Assembly (NCBI GenBank): GCA_944392785.1 | Contig: CALXXW010000013.1 | Location: forward strand, 1-64,000 | DNA from: an uncultured Alphaproteobacteria bacterium | GTDB lineage: Bacteria > Pseudomonadota > Alphaproteobacteria > CAAHEQ01 > UBA3637 | Direction of reading: 5' to 3' | Length of the DNA: 64,000 nucleotides | Shown here: in pieces, positions 8,395-17,459 of the stretch | How the letters are laid out: the number at the start of each line of letters is the position of its first letter | How positions within the stretch are numbered: position 1 is the first letter of the stretch | The notes under the pieces: generated by a model | Seen by the model: the letters and a program-made list of their open reading frames with translations, nothing else | Told to the model about the DNA's origin: nothing | Database searches by the model: none | Translations under genes and position numbers: made by a program

Positions 8395-10638
8395 ATGAGT
8401 CCGATTTTGGAATCAACAGATGTTGAAAATTTAGTCTCAGGTCGTTATAGCGGAGATGCTTTTGAAGTGTTGGGAATGCACAACGGTGTGGATTTGGACG
8501 GCATTCCCGTTTTGTTCATTCGCACCCTGCAGCCTCAGGCCGCTACGGTTGAGGTTATCAATAAAACAACACATTCCAGTGAGGGGATGATGCGGCGTGT
8601 TCATGTTGATGGTTTGTTTCAATTGGATCTTCCTCATCAAGAAACGTTTTTCCCTTATTTGTTAAGAATAACCTTGCCTAACGGAATGATGTATGAAACA
8701 GAAGACCCGTATCGTTTTTGGCCGGTCTTAGGAGATATTGATTTATATCTCTATGGTGAGGGTAATCATATGCGCATTTATGAACGATTGGGAGCTCATC
8801 TGATGACGCACCAAGGGGTTCCGGGCGTTTTGTTCGCCGTTTGGGCTCCGAATGCCAAACGAGTGAGTGTTGTTGGTTCTTTTAACGATTGGGATGGACG
8901 GCGTCATATGATGCGTCCGCGTGGCGCTTCGGGTATTTGGGAATTATTTATTCCGGGGTTGGCCGAATGGGATATCTATAAGTATGAACTGATTGGTCCT
9001 GATGGACGTTTATTGCCGCTGAAATCAGATCCGTTTGCATTCGCGTGTGAAATGCGTCCGAAAACGGGCTCTTTGGTCTTTGATCAGCATAGATATCAGT
9101 GGCAAGACGCAACATGGTTAGCGGATGGTCGCTTTAAAGCCGGCGCCTTGGACGCGCCCATTTCAATTTACGAGGTCCATTTGGGATCGTGGCGACGAAA
9201 CAGTTTGGAGGGGAATCGTTGGCTGACATATCGTGAGATGGCTCAAGAATTACCGGCCTATTTAACGGAAATGGGCTTTACGCATGTTGAGTTTTTACCT
9301 CTTTCGGAATACCCGTTTGACGGTTCTTGGGGATATCAAGTCACCGGCATGTATGCGCCGACTAGTCGATATGGAAGCCCTAATGATTTTAAATACCTGA
9401 TCGATAAACTGCATCAAGCGGGTATAGGGGTTATTATGGATTGGGTGCCGGCGCATTTTCCCCGAGATGCTTTTGGTTTGGCTGAGTTTGACGGGACGGC
9501 TCTTTATGAGCATGCCGATCCGCGTAAGGGAGAGCACAAAGACTGGGGTACCAAAATTTATAATTATGGACGTCATGAGGTTGCAAACTTTTTGTTAGCC
9601 AATGCCTTGTTCTGGATTCGTGAGTATCATATCGATGCGTTGCGTGTAGATGCTGTGGCTAGCATGCTTTACTTGGATTATTCCCGAAAAGAAGGCGAGT
9701 GGATCCCCAATGAATATGGCGGACGTGAAAATATCGAAGCTATTCATTTTTTACGGCGTTTGAACGAGGTTGTTTTCGGTGAAAATGTCGGTGCCACAAC
9801 ATTTGCCGAAGAATCAACGGCTTGGCCTATGGTTTCGCGACCGACTTATTTGGGTGGTTTGGGGTTCGGATACAAGTGGAATATGGGTTGGATGCATGAT
9901 ACTCTGCAATACATGCATGAAAACCCAGTTCATCGAAAGTATCACCATAATGAGCTGACATTTAGCCTGTTATATGCTTTCAGTGAAAATTTTACACTAC
10001 CGCTGTCTCATGATGAGGTTGTCCACGGTAAAGGTCCGATGTATGATAAAATGCCCGGAGACAAATGGCAAAAACTGGCCAATTTACGGCTCTATTACGG
10101 CTATATGTTTATGCATCCCGGAAAAAAGCTGCTCTTTATGGGGAACGAAATGGGTGTTCGCTCTGAATGGAATTATGCGGATAGTTTGGATTGGGGATTG
10201 CTCAATGATACGGCTCATCAAGGTGTGCAGACATTTATAAAAGAGTTAAATGCTTTTTACCGATCCACGCCGGCTTTGTTTGATAATGATAATGCCAGCA
10301 GTGGGTTTGAATGGATTGATGGCGGTGATTTTGAAAATTCGTGTTTTACGTTTATGCGCAAAACGCGATCCGGAGAAACACTGGTTGTGGCGTGCAACTT
10401 TACACCTGTACCGCGCTATAATTACCGAATAGGTGTGAATGAGTCGGGTATTTATAAAGAGGTATTCAATTCAGACTTAACCCGATACGGCGGCTCCGGT
10501 GTTAAAAATGATACAGAGCTTCAAACAGAAGAACCCGGTTGGAATTTTAAGCCTTATGCTTTACAGGTTGTTCTACCGCCGTTGGCTGTTGTTTGTTTCC
10601 AATTCAAGCAAGCAGGAGAAAGTCGTAAGCGACAATAA
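8395..10638 (+). CDS. glgB: 1,4-alpha-glucan branching enzyme GlgB
   Basis: Forms alpha-1,6 branches in glycogen. An N-terminal CBM48-type beta domain (about residues 110-220, with VWAPNAKRVSVVGSFNDW) precedes the GH13 barrel. The catalytic triad is visible: Asp419 in LRVDAVASMLY, Glu472 in FAEEST and Asp540 in LSHDEVVHGKG. YPFDGSWGYQ and GNEMG are also standard GlgB motifs. The 747-aa length fits the family. GAAAGGGG gives a good ribosome binding site. It is the first of three glycogen genes on this strand; synthesis genes glgC and glgA are not in the window. Confidence 0.97.
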   Translation: MSPILESTDVENLVSGRYSGDAFEVLGMHNGVDLDGIPVLFIRTLQPQAATVEVINKTTHSSEGMMRRVHVDGLFQLDLPHQETFFPYLLRITLPNGMMYETEDPYRFWPVLGDIDLYLYGEGNHMRIYERLGAHLMTHQGVPGVLFAVWAPNAKRVSVVGSFNDWDGRRHMMRPRGASGIWELFIPGLAEWDIYKYELIGPDGRLLPLKSDPFAFACEMRPKTGSLVFDQHRYQWQDATWLADGRFKAGALDAPISIYEVHLGSWRRNSLEGNRWLTYREMAQELPAYLTEMGFTHVEFLPLSEYPFDGSWGYQVTGMYAPTSRYGSPNDFKYLIDKLHQAGIGVIMDWVPAHFPRDAFGLAEFDGTALYEHADPRKGEHKDWGTKIYNYGRHEVANFLLANALFWIREYHIDALRVDAVASMLYLDYSRKEGEWIPNEYGGRENIEAIHFLRRLNEVVFGENVGATTFAEESTAWPMVSRPTYLGGLGFGYKWNMGWMHDTLQYMHENPVHRKYHHNELTFSLLYAFSENFTLPLSHDEVVHGKGPMYDKMPGDKWQKLANLRLYYGYMFMHPGKKLLFMGNEMGVRSEWNYADSLDWGLLNDTAHQGVQTFIKELNAFYRSTPALFDNDNASSGFEWIDGGDFENSCFTFMRKTRSGETLVVACNFTPVPRYNYRIGVNESGIYKEVFNSDLTRYGGSGVKNDTELQTEEPGWNFKPYALQVVLPPLAVVCFQFKQAGESRKRQ

Positions 10639-10645
10639 AAGAAAG

Positions 10646-10674
10646 TTGACAGAGGAACTTTTAGATCTTACTAT
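10646..10674 (+). promoter_or_regulatory. possible internal promoter before glgX
   Basis: A perfect TTGACA at 10646-10651 is followed 17 bp later by TACTAT at 10669-10674. It lies in the 59-base gap between glgB and glgX, so glgX and malQ could be transcribed separately from glgB. Confidence 0.4.
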
Positions 10675-10697
10675 CTGTTAACAAAGGGGGGGAGAAA

Positions 10698-12737
10698 ATG
10701 TCATATGAAGTTTTACCCGGATTGCCGTATCCGTTAGGGGCAGAATTTGATGGCAAGGGTGTTAATTTTGCTATTTATTCCAAAAATGCGACACGAGTGC
10801 AGCTGTGTCTGTTCAACAAAAATGGACATGGGGAGACACACATTGATTTACCGGAATATACGGATGAAGTTTTTCACGGCTATGTTGTCGGCTTAAAACC
10901 GGGACAGCTCTATGGATATCGTGTTCACGGTCCTTATGAACCGGAAAAGGGGTTTCGTTTTAATGCACATAAACTATTGGTTGACCCTTATGCGCGACAA
11001 GTCACGGGGGCTTTTATAGCGAATAACAGTATGCTGGGATACAATCCTTTGTCGCCGCAAAAAGATTTGTCATTCAGCCGTAAAAATTCAGCGGCATATG
11101 TCCCTAAATGTGTCATTGTAGATGATAAAGCTTACGATTGGAAAGGGGTTCAAAAGCCTCGTATCCCCTGGGATGAAGAAATTATTTATGAAACCCATTT
11201 AAAAGGATTTACCGTTCATAATCCGCAAATTGATGAAGCTATTCGCGGCACATGTGCGGGGCTTTCGTCTCGAGAGGTTATAGCCTATATTAAGAGCTTA
11301 GGAATAACATCGGTTGAATTGTTGCCCATAGCGGCATTTATGACAAGCGGATTTTTGCTGGATAAAGGATTGACAAACTATTGGGGATATGATCCCATCA
11401 CTTTTATGGCTCCGCATGCACCGTATTTATCTTCCGGAAAACTGGATGAATTAAAGCATATGATCCGCCTGTTTCATGAAGCGGGAATAGAGGTCATTTT
11501 AGATGTTGTTTATAATCATACGGGTGAAGGGAATGAAATGGGGCAAACGCTTTGTTATCGGGGGATTGATAATGCCGTCTATTATCGACTCAGGCAGGAT
11601 AACCCTCGCTATTACGAGGATACAACAGGGTGTGGCGCCTCTTTTAACTTAGGACATCCGCGGGTGTTGCAGTTGGTGATGGATTCGTTGCGCTATTGGG
11701 CAAATCACGTTCAAATAGATGGTTTTCGTTTCGATTTAGCAACGACTTTGGCGCGTAATGATCACAATGAATATAACCGAAACAGTGACTTTTTGGCAAC
11801 TGTTCAACAGGATCCCACTTTGCAGCGGTTGCGGCTGATTGCCGAACCTTGGGATTTGGGAATGGGGGGATATCAGGTCGGATCATTTCGCCCCGGTTGG
11901 GCCGAGTGGAATGATAAATTCCGAGACACCGTTCGGCGCTTTTGGAAAGGAGATGAAGGACAGGCCTCAGATTTTTCTTATCGCCTGATGGGGTCGTCTG
12001 ACGTGTATCAAAATCACGGTAGAAAACCTTGGGAAAGCGTTAATTTTATTACGGCTCATGATGGTTTTTCTCTGTGGGATTTGGTTTCATATAATCATAA
12101 GCATAACGAAGCCAATCAGGAAGAAAATCGCGATGGAACAAATGCGAATTATTCCTGGAACGGCGGTGAGGAAGGACCTACACGAGATGTCACTGTTTTG
12201 AACAATCGAGAAAGACGAGCACGTGGGATGATGGCAACCTTGTTATTGTCTTTTGGGACGCCGATGATTCGGGCCGGAGATGAGCTGCTACAGACTCAAT
12301 CGGGTAATAATAACACATATGCACAGGATAATTCGATGAGTTGGATTAACTGGAAGCATATAACTCCGGCGGGCAAGCGCATGAAAAAATTGGTCTGCGA
12401 TTTGATTCAGTTGCGTCAAAAATGTCCGGTGATGGAGGTGTCCGACTTTTTTGATGAAGAAAGATTTATGTGGTATCGTCCGGACGGTCAACCAATGGGC
12501 GTTGATGACTGGGCCTATTATGTGCGGGCTTTATCTTGTTTTATTAAAAGGGAAAACAATGGGTTATTTTTCATATTTAATGCTTTTAGTGAAGAAATAA
12601 AATGGCTTCTTCCTATGGGAAAACAGGGAATTTGGAGATTAATTTTAGATACGACCGAAACTATTCCAACAGATCAAGTTATGACAGAGGTAAATGTGCC
12701 ATCGTGGAGTGTTTTAGTTTTTGAATCGGGAGGATGA
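10698..12737 (+). CDS. glgX: glycogen debranching enzyme GlgX
   Basis: Isoamylase-type GH13 enzyme that hydrolyses alpha-1,6 branches left on limit dextrins. The N-terminal CBM48 domain (about 8-110) begins with YPLGAEFDGKGVNFAIYS. The barrel has DVVYNHTGEG, nucleophile Asp346 in FRFDLATTL, acid/base Glu383 in IAEPWDLG and Asp455 in ITAHDGFSL, and the GlgX-typical NRDGTNANYSWN region. Length 679 aa is normal. A GGGGGGGAG run before the ATG gives a strong ribosome binding site. malQ starts seven bases after its stop, so the two are co-transcribed. Confidence 0.96.
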   Translation: MSYEVLPGLPYPLGAEFDGKGVNFAIYSKNATRVQLCLFNKNGHGETHIDLPEYTDEVFHGYVVGLKPGQLYGYRVHGPYEPEKGFRFNAHKLLVDPYARQVTGAFIANNSMLGYNPLSPQKDLSFSRKNSAAYVPKCVIVDDKAYDWKGVQKPRIPWDEEIIYETHLKGFTVHNPQIDEAIRGTCAGLSSREVIAYIKSLGITSVELLPIAAFMTSGFLLDKGLTNYWGYDPITFMAPHAPYLSSGKLDELKHMIRLFHEAGIEVILDVVYNHTGEGNEMGQTLCYRGIDNAVYYRLRQDNPRYYEDTTGCGASFNLGHPRVLQLVMDSLRYWANHVQIDGFRFDLATTLARNDHNEYNRNSDFLATVQQDPTLQRLRLIAEPWDLGMGGYQVGSFRPGWAEWNDKFRDTVRRFWKGDEGQASDFSYRLMGSSDVYQNHGRKPWESVNFITAHDGFSLWDLVSYNHKHNEANQEENRDGTNANYSWNGGEEGPTRDVTVLNNRERRARGMMATLLLSFGTPMIRAGDELLQTQSGNNNTYAQDNSMSWINWKHITPAGKRMKKLVCDLIQLRQKCPVMEVSDFFDEERFMWYRPDGQPMGVDDWAYYVRALSCFIKRENNGLFFIFNAFSEEIKWLLPMGKQGIWRLILDTTETIPTDQVMTEVNVPSWSVLVFESGG

Positions 12738-12744
12738 AGGGTGA

Positions 12745-14979
12745 ATGGTTGATATGACTGATGATTTAAATGACTTGTGTCATACTTTAGGAATCTGGAC
12801 TTCTTTCACGGATTATGATAGTGGTAAAGAGTATCAAGCCTCAACCGAAGTCAAACAGCAATTATGTCATGCTTTGGGTTTCCCGGCCGCCACCGAAAAG
12901 GAACTGAAACAATCTATGATAAAAGTGGAACAAGAACGCTTTTTGGATTTTGTTCCCTATACAAAGGTGGTCAAAGAGGATGAATTGACTCCACTGACGT
13001 TGTCTTTTTCCATCTTGCGCAGTAAGGTAGGGCGAGACATTACATGGATATTGACGCGTGAGGATGGAACGAGTCAAACAGGAGTGATTCACTTTGATGA
13101 GCAGGTCTCTTTTATAGAGGAAAAAGAAATTCGTCGAGTCCGTTATCAACGCTATCAGGCACAGATACAGATCTCTGCTTCTTTAGGATATCATACACTG
13201 AGTTTTTTGCCTGAGGATGGGCAGACCGCCGGACGAAATTATCAAATGCATTTAATCATTGTGCCGCATCAGTGTTATCGTCCCTCTTGTTTAGAAAACG
13301 GGGAACGTTTATGGGGATTTCCGCTTCAGTTATATGCCGTTCGTTCATACCGTAATTGGGGGATGGGTGATTTAACGGATTTAAAAAATTTCGCAGATAT
13401 TGCGGCACATACACAAAGTGCCCTGATAGGTATCAATCCCTTAAATGCCTTGTTTCCTGATTCACCGCAGGATGCCAGCCCGTATTGCGCCAGTTCACGT
13501 TTGTTTTTAAACCCTTTGTATATTGATACGGATGCTACACCTGAATCGCATGGTGTCACGTATTTGGCATATAAAAAAAGTCAGCGCTTCCAGGAATTAT
13601 TGTCCGCCGCACGTGAGTCTGATCAGGTGGTATATGAATACGTGGCCGAGATGAAGTATCAAGCTTTAAACTGTTTGTTTGACACCTTTTTAGAGCTGCA
13701 TTTAGATGAAAACTATCAAGCGAAGACAGCACGTGGCGAACAGTTTTTAGCCTTTTGTCAAGAGCAGGGTGCAGAGCTGTCCTCTTTTGCAACATATCAG
13801 GTTTTACGCAGCTACTTCAAAAAGAAAGGTAAGGTCCCTCTATGGTGGCGTTGGGGTAAAAAATTTCAAACGCCTGGAACACCGGCTATTCAAACCTTTC
13901 AAAAGGAATATGCCTCCAGCTTGTGGTTTATTAAATATCAGCAATTTTTATTGGCCGAGCAGTTTGCTGCTGCAGCAAAGGCCTATTATCGACCGGATAT
14001 TCCTTTGGGCCTGTATACGGATTTACCGGTTGGTGTCGGAGAAAACAGTGCTGAAGTTTGGTCTCATCAGGATCTTTTCTTGCCCCATCTAACGATAGGA
14101 ACGCCACCGGATTTGTTCACTCAAAAGGGACAAGATTGGTCTCTGGCCGCGTATAATCCACGCGTGCTTCAAAAGACGGGTTATGCTTTTTTTATTAAAG
14201 TATTGCGATCCGTAATGGCCTATGCCGGTGTCGTGCGTATAGATCATGCGTTTTCATTTGAGCGTCTTTATTTGAATGTACCTCAAAAAGGAGGGGCTTA
14301 TTTATCCTATCCCGTGGATGAAATCATGGGAATTGTCGCTCTTGAAAGCGTTCGCCAAAAAACTGTGGTTGTCGCCGAAGATTTGGGGACGGCTCCGGCG
14401 GGATTTCGAGATCGTTTGGCCGCTTATGGTATGTTGTCTTTTCGTCTCTTTTTATATCAACGACAAGGAGATGAATTATTACCGCCGGCATTGTATGAAC
14501 CAATGTGTGTCGTTTCTCCCGGTTCACATGATTCGCCTACCTATCCGGCATACTGGAAGGGACTGGATTTGCTTCTGAGCTATCAAAGAGGACTGCTGCA
14601 ACAGGGGGATTATGAACAATCATTGATTGAGCGTTCTCAAGAATGTCTTCGTTTTATGCGCGCTTTTGAAAGAGAAGGATTAATGGAGGGGATCGCGCCG
14701 GAAACATTTGACAGCATTGCTAATAATCGTCAACTTATACCGGATTGGTTTATCCCAAATGTCTATGCTTTTTTGGGACGTTGTCGCAGCATTTTGATGT
14801 TGGTACGCTTGGAGGATTTACTGGGGCAAGAGGAACAGGTAAATGTTCCGGGAACTTATCTGGAGTATCCGAACTGGCGTTATAAATTACCGCTTCCTGT
14901 GGAAGAATTAGAGCGTGCTTCAGGCGTGATACAGGCATTGGTTAAAATTCAAGAAAACCGTTGCCAACATAAGGAGTAA
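12745..14979 (+). CDS. malQ: 4-alpha-glucanotransferase MalQ (GH77)
   Basis: Disproportionates maltooligosaccharides by transferring glucan chains, releasing glucose that the nearby glucokinase can use. It is the long, E. coli-like form (744 aa) with an extra N-terminal region of about 190 residues. Catalytic residues are visible: Asp500 in VRIDHAFS, Glu545 in VVAEDLGT and Asp596 in GSHDSPTYPAYW. Substrate motifs SPYCASS and GTPPDLFTQKGQDW are in place. Start ATG follows GGATGAAGGG. It closes the glgB-glgX-malQ group, and the thioesterase begins three bases after its stop. Confidence 0.95.
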   Translation: MVDMTDDLNDLCHTLGIWTSFTDYDSGKEYQASTEVKQQLCHALGFPAATEKELKQSMIKVEQERFLDFVPYTKVVKEDELTPLTLSFSILRSKVGRDITWILTREDGTSQTGVIHFDEQVSFIEEKEIRRVRYQRYQAQIQISASLGYHTLSFLPEDGQTAGRNYQMHLIIVPHQCYRPSCLENGERLWGFPLQLYAVRSYRNWGMGDLTDLKNFADIAAHTQSALIGINPLNALFPDSPQDASPYCASSRLFLNPLYIDTDATPESHGVTYLAYKKSQRFQELLSAARESDQVVYEYVAEMKYQALNCLFDTFLELHLDENYQAKTARGEQFLAFCQEQGAELSSFATYQVLRSYFKKKGKVPLWWRWGKKFQTPGTPAIQTFQKEYASSLWFIKYQQFLLAEQFAAAAKAYYRPDIPLGLYTDLPVGVGENSAEVWSHQDLFLPHLTIGTPPDLFTQKGQDWSLAAYNPRVLQKTGYAFFIKVLRSVMAYAGVVRIDHAFSFERLYLNVPQKGGAYLSYPVDEIMGIVALESVRQKTVVVAEDLGTAPAGFRDRLAAYGMLSFRLFLYQRQGDELLPPALYEPMCVVSPGSHDSPTYPAYWKGLDLLLSYQRGLLQQGDYEQSLIERSQECLRFMRAFEREGLMEGIAPETFDSIANNRQLIPDWFIPNVYAFLGRCRSILMLVRLEDLLGQEEQVNVPGTYLEYPNWRYKLPLPVEELERASGVIQALVKIQENRCQHKE

Positions 14980-14982
14980 ATA

Positions 14983-15720
14983 ATGGAAAAATATGTCAAA
15001 GAATATGATATTCGTAGTTATGAAAGCAATGTTGATGGACAGTTGCGGCTTAGAACTTTGTTTAATTGGTTTCAGGATATGGCAGACACGCATGCGGACC
15101 AGATGGGGTTAGGATATCATTATTGTATAGAGCGTGGTATTGGTTGGATTGGCGGCGGGTATCATGTGTTGATTAACCGATTGCCCTCTTGGGGAGAGAA
15201 AGTTAAATTGTTGACGTGGCCATCGGCCTCTACGGCAGCAACGGGAATTCGCGAATTCCAAATGGTGGCACAAACAGGGGAAATTCTTGTCAATGCCAGT
15301 AGTCAATGGGTGTTGGTTGATCTTCAACGCATGCGTCCGGTCTCGGTTGTCAAACATATTCCGCATTATGAGCTTATCACAGAGCGTGTGGTTGATACGG
15401 CTTTTCCGCCGATTGAAGCCGTCACAGAGGCGGATACATGTCATGATATACCGGTACGTTTTGATGATATTGACATTAACAAACATGTCAACAATGCGGT
15501 TTACCCGGCTTTGCTTCAAGATGCTTTTCCGACGGATTTTTGGAAAAAGTGCTGGCTTTCAGAGCTTCAAATTCTGTTTAAATTACCGGCAAAAACAGGG
15601 GATATCATACGTTTGGAGTCAAATATCAAACAAGATGAAAGCTATCATCAAATGATAGACGCTGTCAACGGCCGTTTGTTTGCTCGTGCAAGAATGGTAT
15701 GGCACATGAAAAAAGATTGA
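14983..15720 (+). CDS. acyl-ACP thioesterase
   Basis: Releases free fatty acids from acyl-ACP (acyl-ACP thioesterase family, FatA/FatB-like double hotdog). The N-terminal hotdog begins with the typical EYDIRSYE; the second contains DIDINKHVNNAVYP around residues 162-175, which holds the family's catalytic Asn and His. Length 245 aa matches bacterial members. Its start is three bases from malQ behind AAGGAG, so it is probably in the same transcript. Such genes are common in Firmicutes and Bacteroidetes and rarer in Alphaproteobacteria, where a transferred origin is possible but not shown. The hflX promoter overlaps its stop codon. Confidence 0.88.
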   Translation: MEKYVKEYDIRSYESNVDGQLRLRTLFNWFQDMADTHADQMGLGYHYCIERGIGWIGGGYHVLINRLPSWGEKVKLLTWPSASTAATGIREFQMVAQTGEILVNASSQWVLVDLQRMRPVSVVKHIPHYELITERVVDTAFPPIEAVTEADTCHDIPVRFDDIDINKHVNNAVYPALLQDAFPTDFWKKCWLSELQILFKLPAKTGDIIRLESNIKQDESYHQMIDAVNGRLFARARMVWHMKKD

Positions 15721-15745
15721 TTTTTAAGAGAGCCTTTGCTATAAT
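15717..15745 (+). promoter_or_regulatory. sigma70-type promoter for hflX
   Basis: TTGATT at 15717-15722 overlaps the thioesterase stop codon and is followed after exactly 17 bp by a perfect TATAAT at 15740-15745. Confidence 0.7.
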
Positions 15746-15781
15746 CGCGACAGATAACGTTTCAAAAGGGACAAAGATATT

Positions 15782-17074
15782 TTGAGTAATAATGCCGTTG
15801 TTTTATTGCCGTATCAAAAAGACGGCGCCGCTTTGCGAAGTGCTCATGCTCGGTTGGAGGAGGCTGTCGCCCTTGCTAAAGCCATCAATTTAACCATCTC
15901 GTATGCGGAAGCTTTTTCTGTTCGAGAAATTAAGGCTGGTACTTATTTGGGAAAAGGAACAATAGACCGATTAACCCCTATTGTGGCAGCAAGCGATGCA
16001 ACCGTGGTGATTTTAGCCTGTGCTTTATCACCTTTGCAACAACGCAATTTAGAAAAGGCTTGGCATATAAAAGTTATTGATAAAACGGCTTTGATTCTGG
16101 AGATTTTTGGACAACGGGCTCGTACACGAGAGGGTGTTTTACAGGTGGAATTGGCTCACTTGACTTACGCTCGTTCACGCTTGGTGCGTTCATGGACACA
16201 CTTGGAACGGCAACGTGGTGGCAGCGGCTTTTTGGGTGGCCCCGGAGAAACACAAATTGAGCTGGATCGGCGGTTGTTGGACGATGACATTGTAAAAATA
16301 AAAAAAGAGTTGGCAGATGTTCAAAAAACGCGAGCCCTTCACCGGCGAGCCAGGGAACGTGTCCCGTATCCCATCGTCGCCCTGGTCGGTTATACGAATG
16401 CCGGAAAGTCAACGCTTTTTAATTATTTAACTCAATCAGGTGTTTTTGCAAAAGATATGTTGTTTGCGACATTGGATCCGACGATGCGCCACATACGTTT
16501 ACCTCGGGGAACGAATGTTATTTTATCGGATACGGTTGGTTTTATTTCCGAATTACCTCATGAGCTGGTGATGGCTTTTCGTGCCACGCTAGAGGAAGTT
16601 TTAGCCGCAGATGTTGTGGTCCATGTGCGTGATTTTTCTCATCCGGATACACAGGCACAAAAAGTAGATGTCGAACGTGTTTTATCAGATTTAGGGCTGA
16701 AAGAGGCGGTTGATTCCGGTTTAATTGAGGCGCTGAATAAAATCGATTTACTTCCCGAGGATGAACGCCAAATGATTGAAAGACAAAAACAACGCCGGGA
16801 AAATGAATGGCCAATTTCGGCTAAAACGGGTGCCGGAATACCCGAGTTGTTGCAACGGATTGAGGCGGCCGTGAATCGCCGCAATCAGACGATGACCGTT
16901 TCTTTGCCGATAGAGGAGGGAGCCTTGTTGGCTCTGGCTTATCGGAAGGCGCAGGTGTTAACGCGTAAAGATCATCGAAAAACGATTCAATTAACACTTT
17001 CCATCAAGCCGGAAAATGCCTTTTTATTCCAACCCTATGTTGTGAAGGAGCGGTGTCGTGCCAAAACGGTTTAA
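15782..17074 (+). CDS. hflX: ribosome-associated GTPase HflX
   Basis: GTPase that binds the 50S subunit and rescues or splits stalled ribosomes under stress. The N-terminal HflX domain (about 20-195) includes the glycine-rich RGGSGFLGGPGETQIELDRR-type region, then the GTPase domain with GYTNAGKS (G1), DTVGFISELPHELV (G3 and its HflX-specific extension) and NKIDLL (G4). Length 430 aa is typical. The start is a TTG about 11 bases after AAAAGGG; no better in-frame ATG precedes the conserved region, so this start is only moderately sure. It overlaps the RNHCP gene by 17 bases. hfq, the usual neighbour, is not here. Confidence 0.94.
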   Translation: MSNNAVVLLPYQKDGAALRSAHARLEEAVALAKAINLTISYAEAFSVREIKAGTYLGKGTIDRLTPIVAASDATVVILACALSPLQQRNLEKAWHIKVIDKTALILEIFGQRARTREGVLQVELAHLTYARSRLVRSWTHLERQRGGSGFLGGPGETQIELDRRLLDDDIVKIKKELADVQKTRALHRRARERVPYPIVALVGYTNAGKSTLFNYLTQSGVFAKDMLFATLDPTMRHIRLPRGTNVILSDTVGFISELPHELVMAFRATLEEVLAADVVVHVRDFSHPDTQAQKVDVERVLSDLGLKEAVDSGLIEALNKIDLLPEDERQMIERQKQRRENEWPISAKTGAGIPELLQRIEAAVNRRNQTMTVSLPIEEGALLALAYRKAQVLTRKDHRKTIQLTLSIKPENAFLFQPYVVKERCRAKTV

Positions 17075-17399
17075 ACGAACGATTGAGGACTTTACTTGTT
17101 TGGTATGTGGTCGTTTTGTCAAAGGCAACGGGTATACCAATCATTGCCCGTATTGTTTAAGTAGCCGTCATGTTGATATTAACCCCGGAGATCGAGCCTC
17201 TGATTGCCGAGGTATCATGAAGGCTATTGCCCTGGAAACGACGCATGGAGAGTCATATCTTGTCCATCAATGCACACGCTGCGCGCATCGCCGACGGAAT
17301 AAAGTGGGGAAAAATGATTCGTTCAATGCTATTTTAGCCTTGTCGAATGGCACCTTGAATAGCTACATTGAACATATAAAAAACAGAAATCCCTCTTGA
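17058..17399 (+). CDS. RNHCP domain zinc-ribbon-like protein
   Basis: A 113-residue protein with the RNHCP signature: CLVCG near residue 14, then GYTNHCPYC about 15 residues later, HVD, PGDRASDC, and a second pair CTRCAHRR. Cys/Cys pairs suggest a zinc ribbon. The family is widespread and has no assigned function that I know of; a role with RNA or ribosomes is only suggested by its fusion to the hflX reading frame through a 17-base overlap. The start is GTG inside the end of hflX, with GAAGGAG just upstream. It ends 61 bases before proS. Confidence 0.85.
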   Translation: MPKRFKRTIEDFTCLVCGRFVKGNGYTNHCPYCLSSRHVDINPGDRASDCRGIMKAIALETTHGESYLVHQCTRCAHRRRNKVGKNDSFNAILALSNGTLNSYIEHIKNRNPS

Positions 17400-17424
17400 A
17401 ATCCGGTTTAAAAGAGGTTATACT
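17396..17424 (+). promoter_or_regulatory. sigma70-type promoter for proS
   Basis: TTGAAA at 17396-17401 overlaps the RNHCP stop codon; TATACT follows at 17419-17424 after 17 bp. Confidence 0.7.
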
Positions 17425-17459
17425 TCCTCTTGTTTTTGAATAGAAAGGATATATATAAC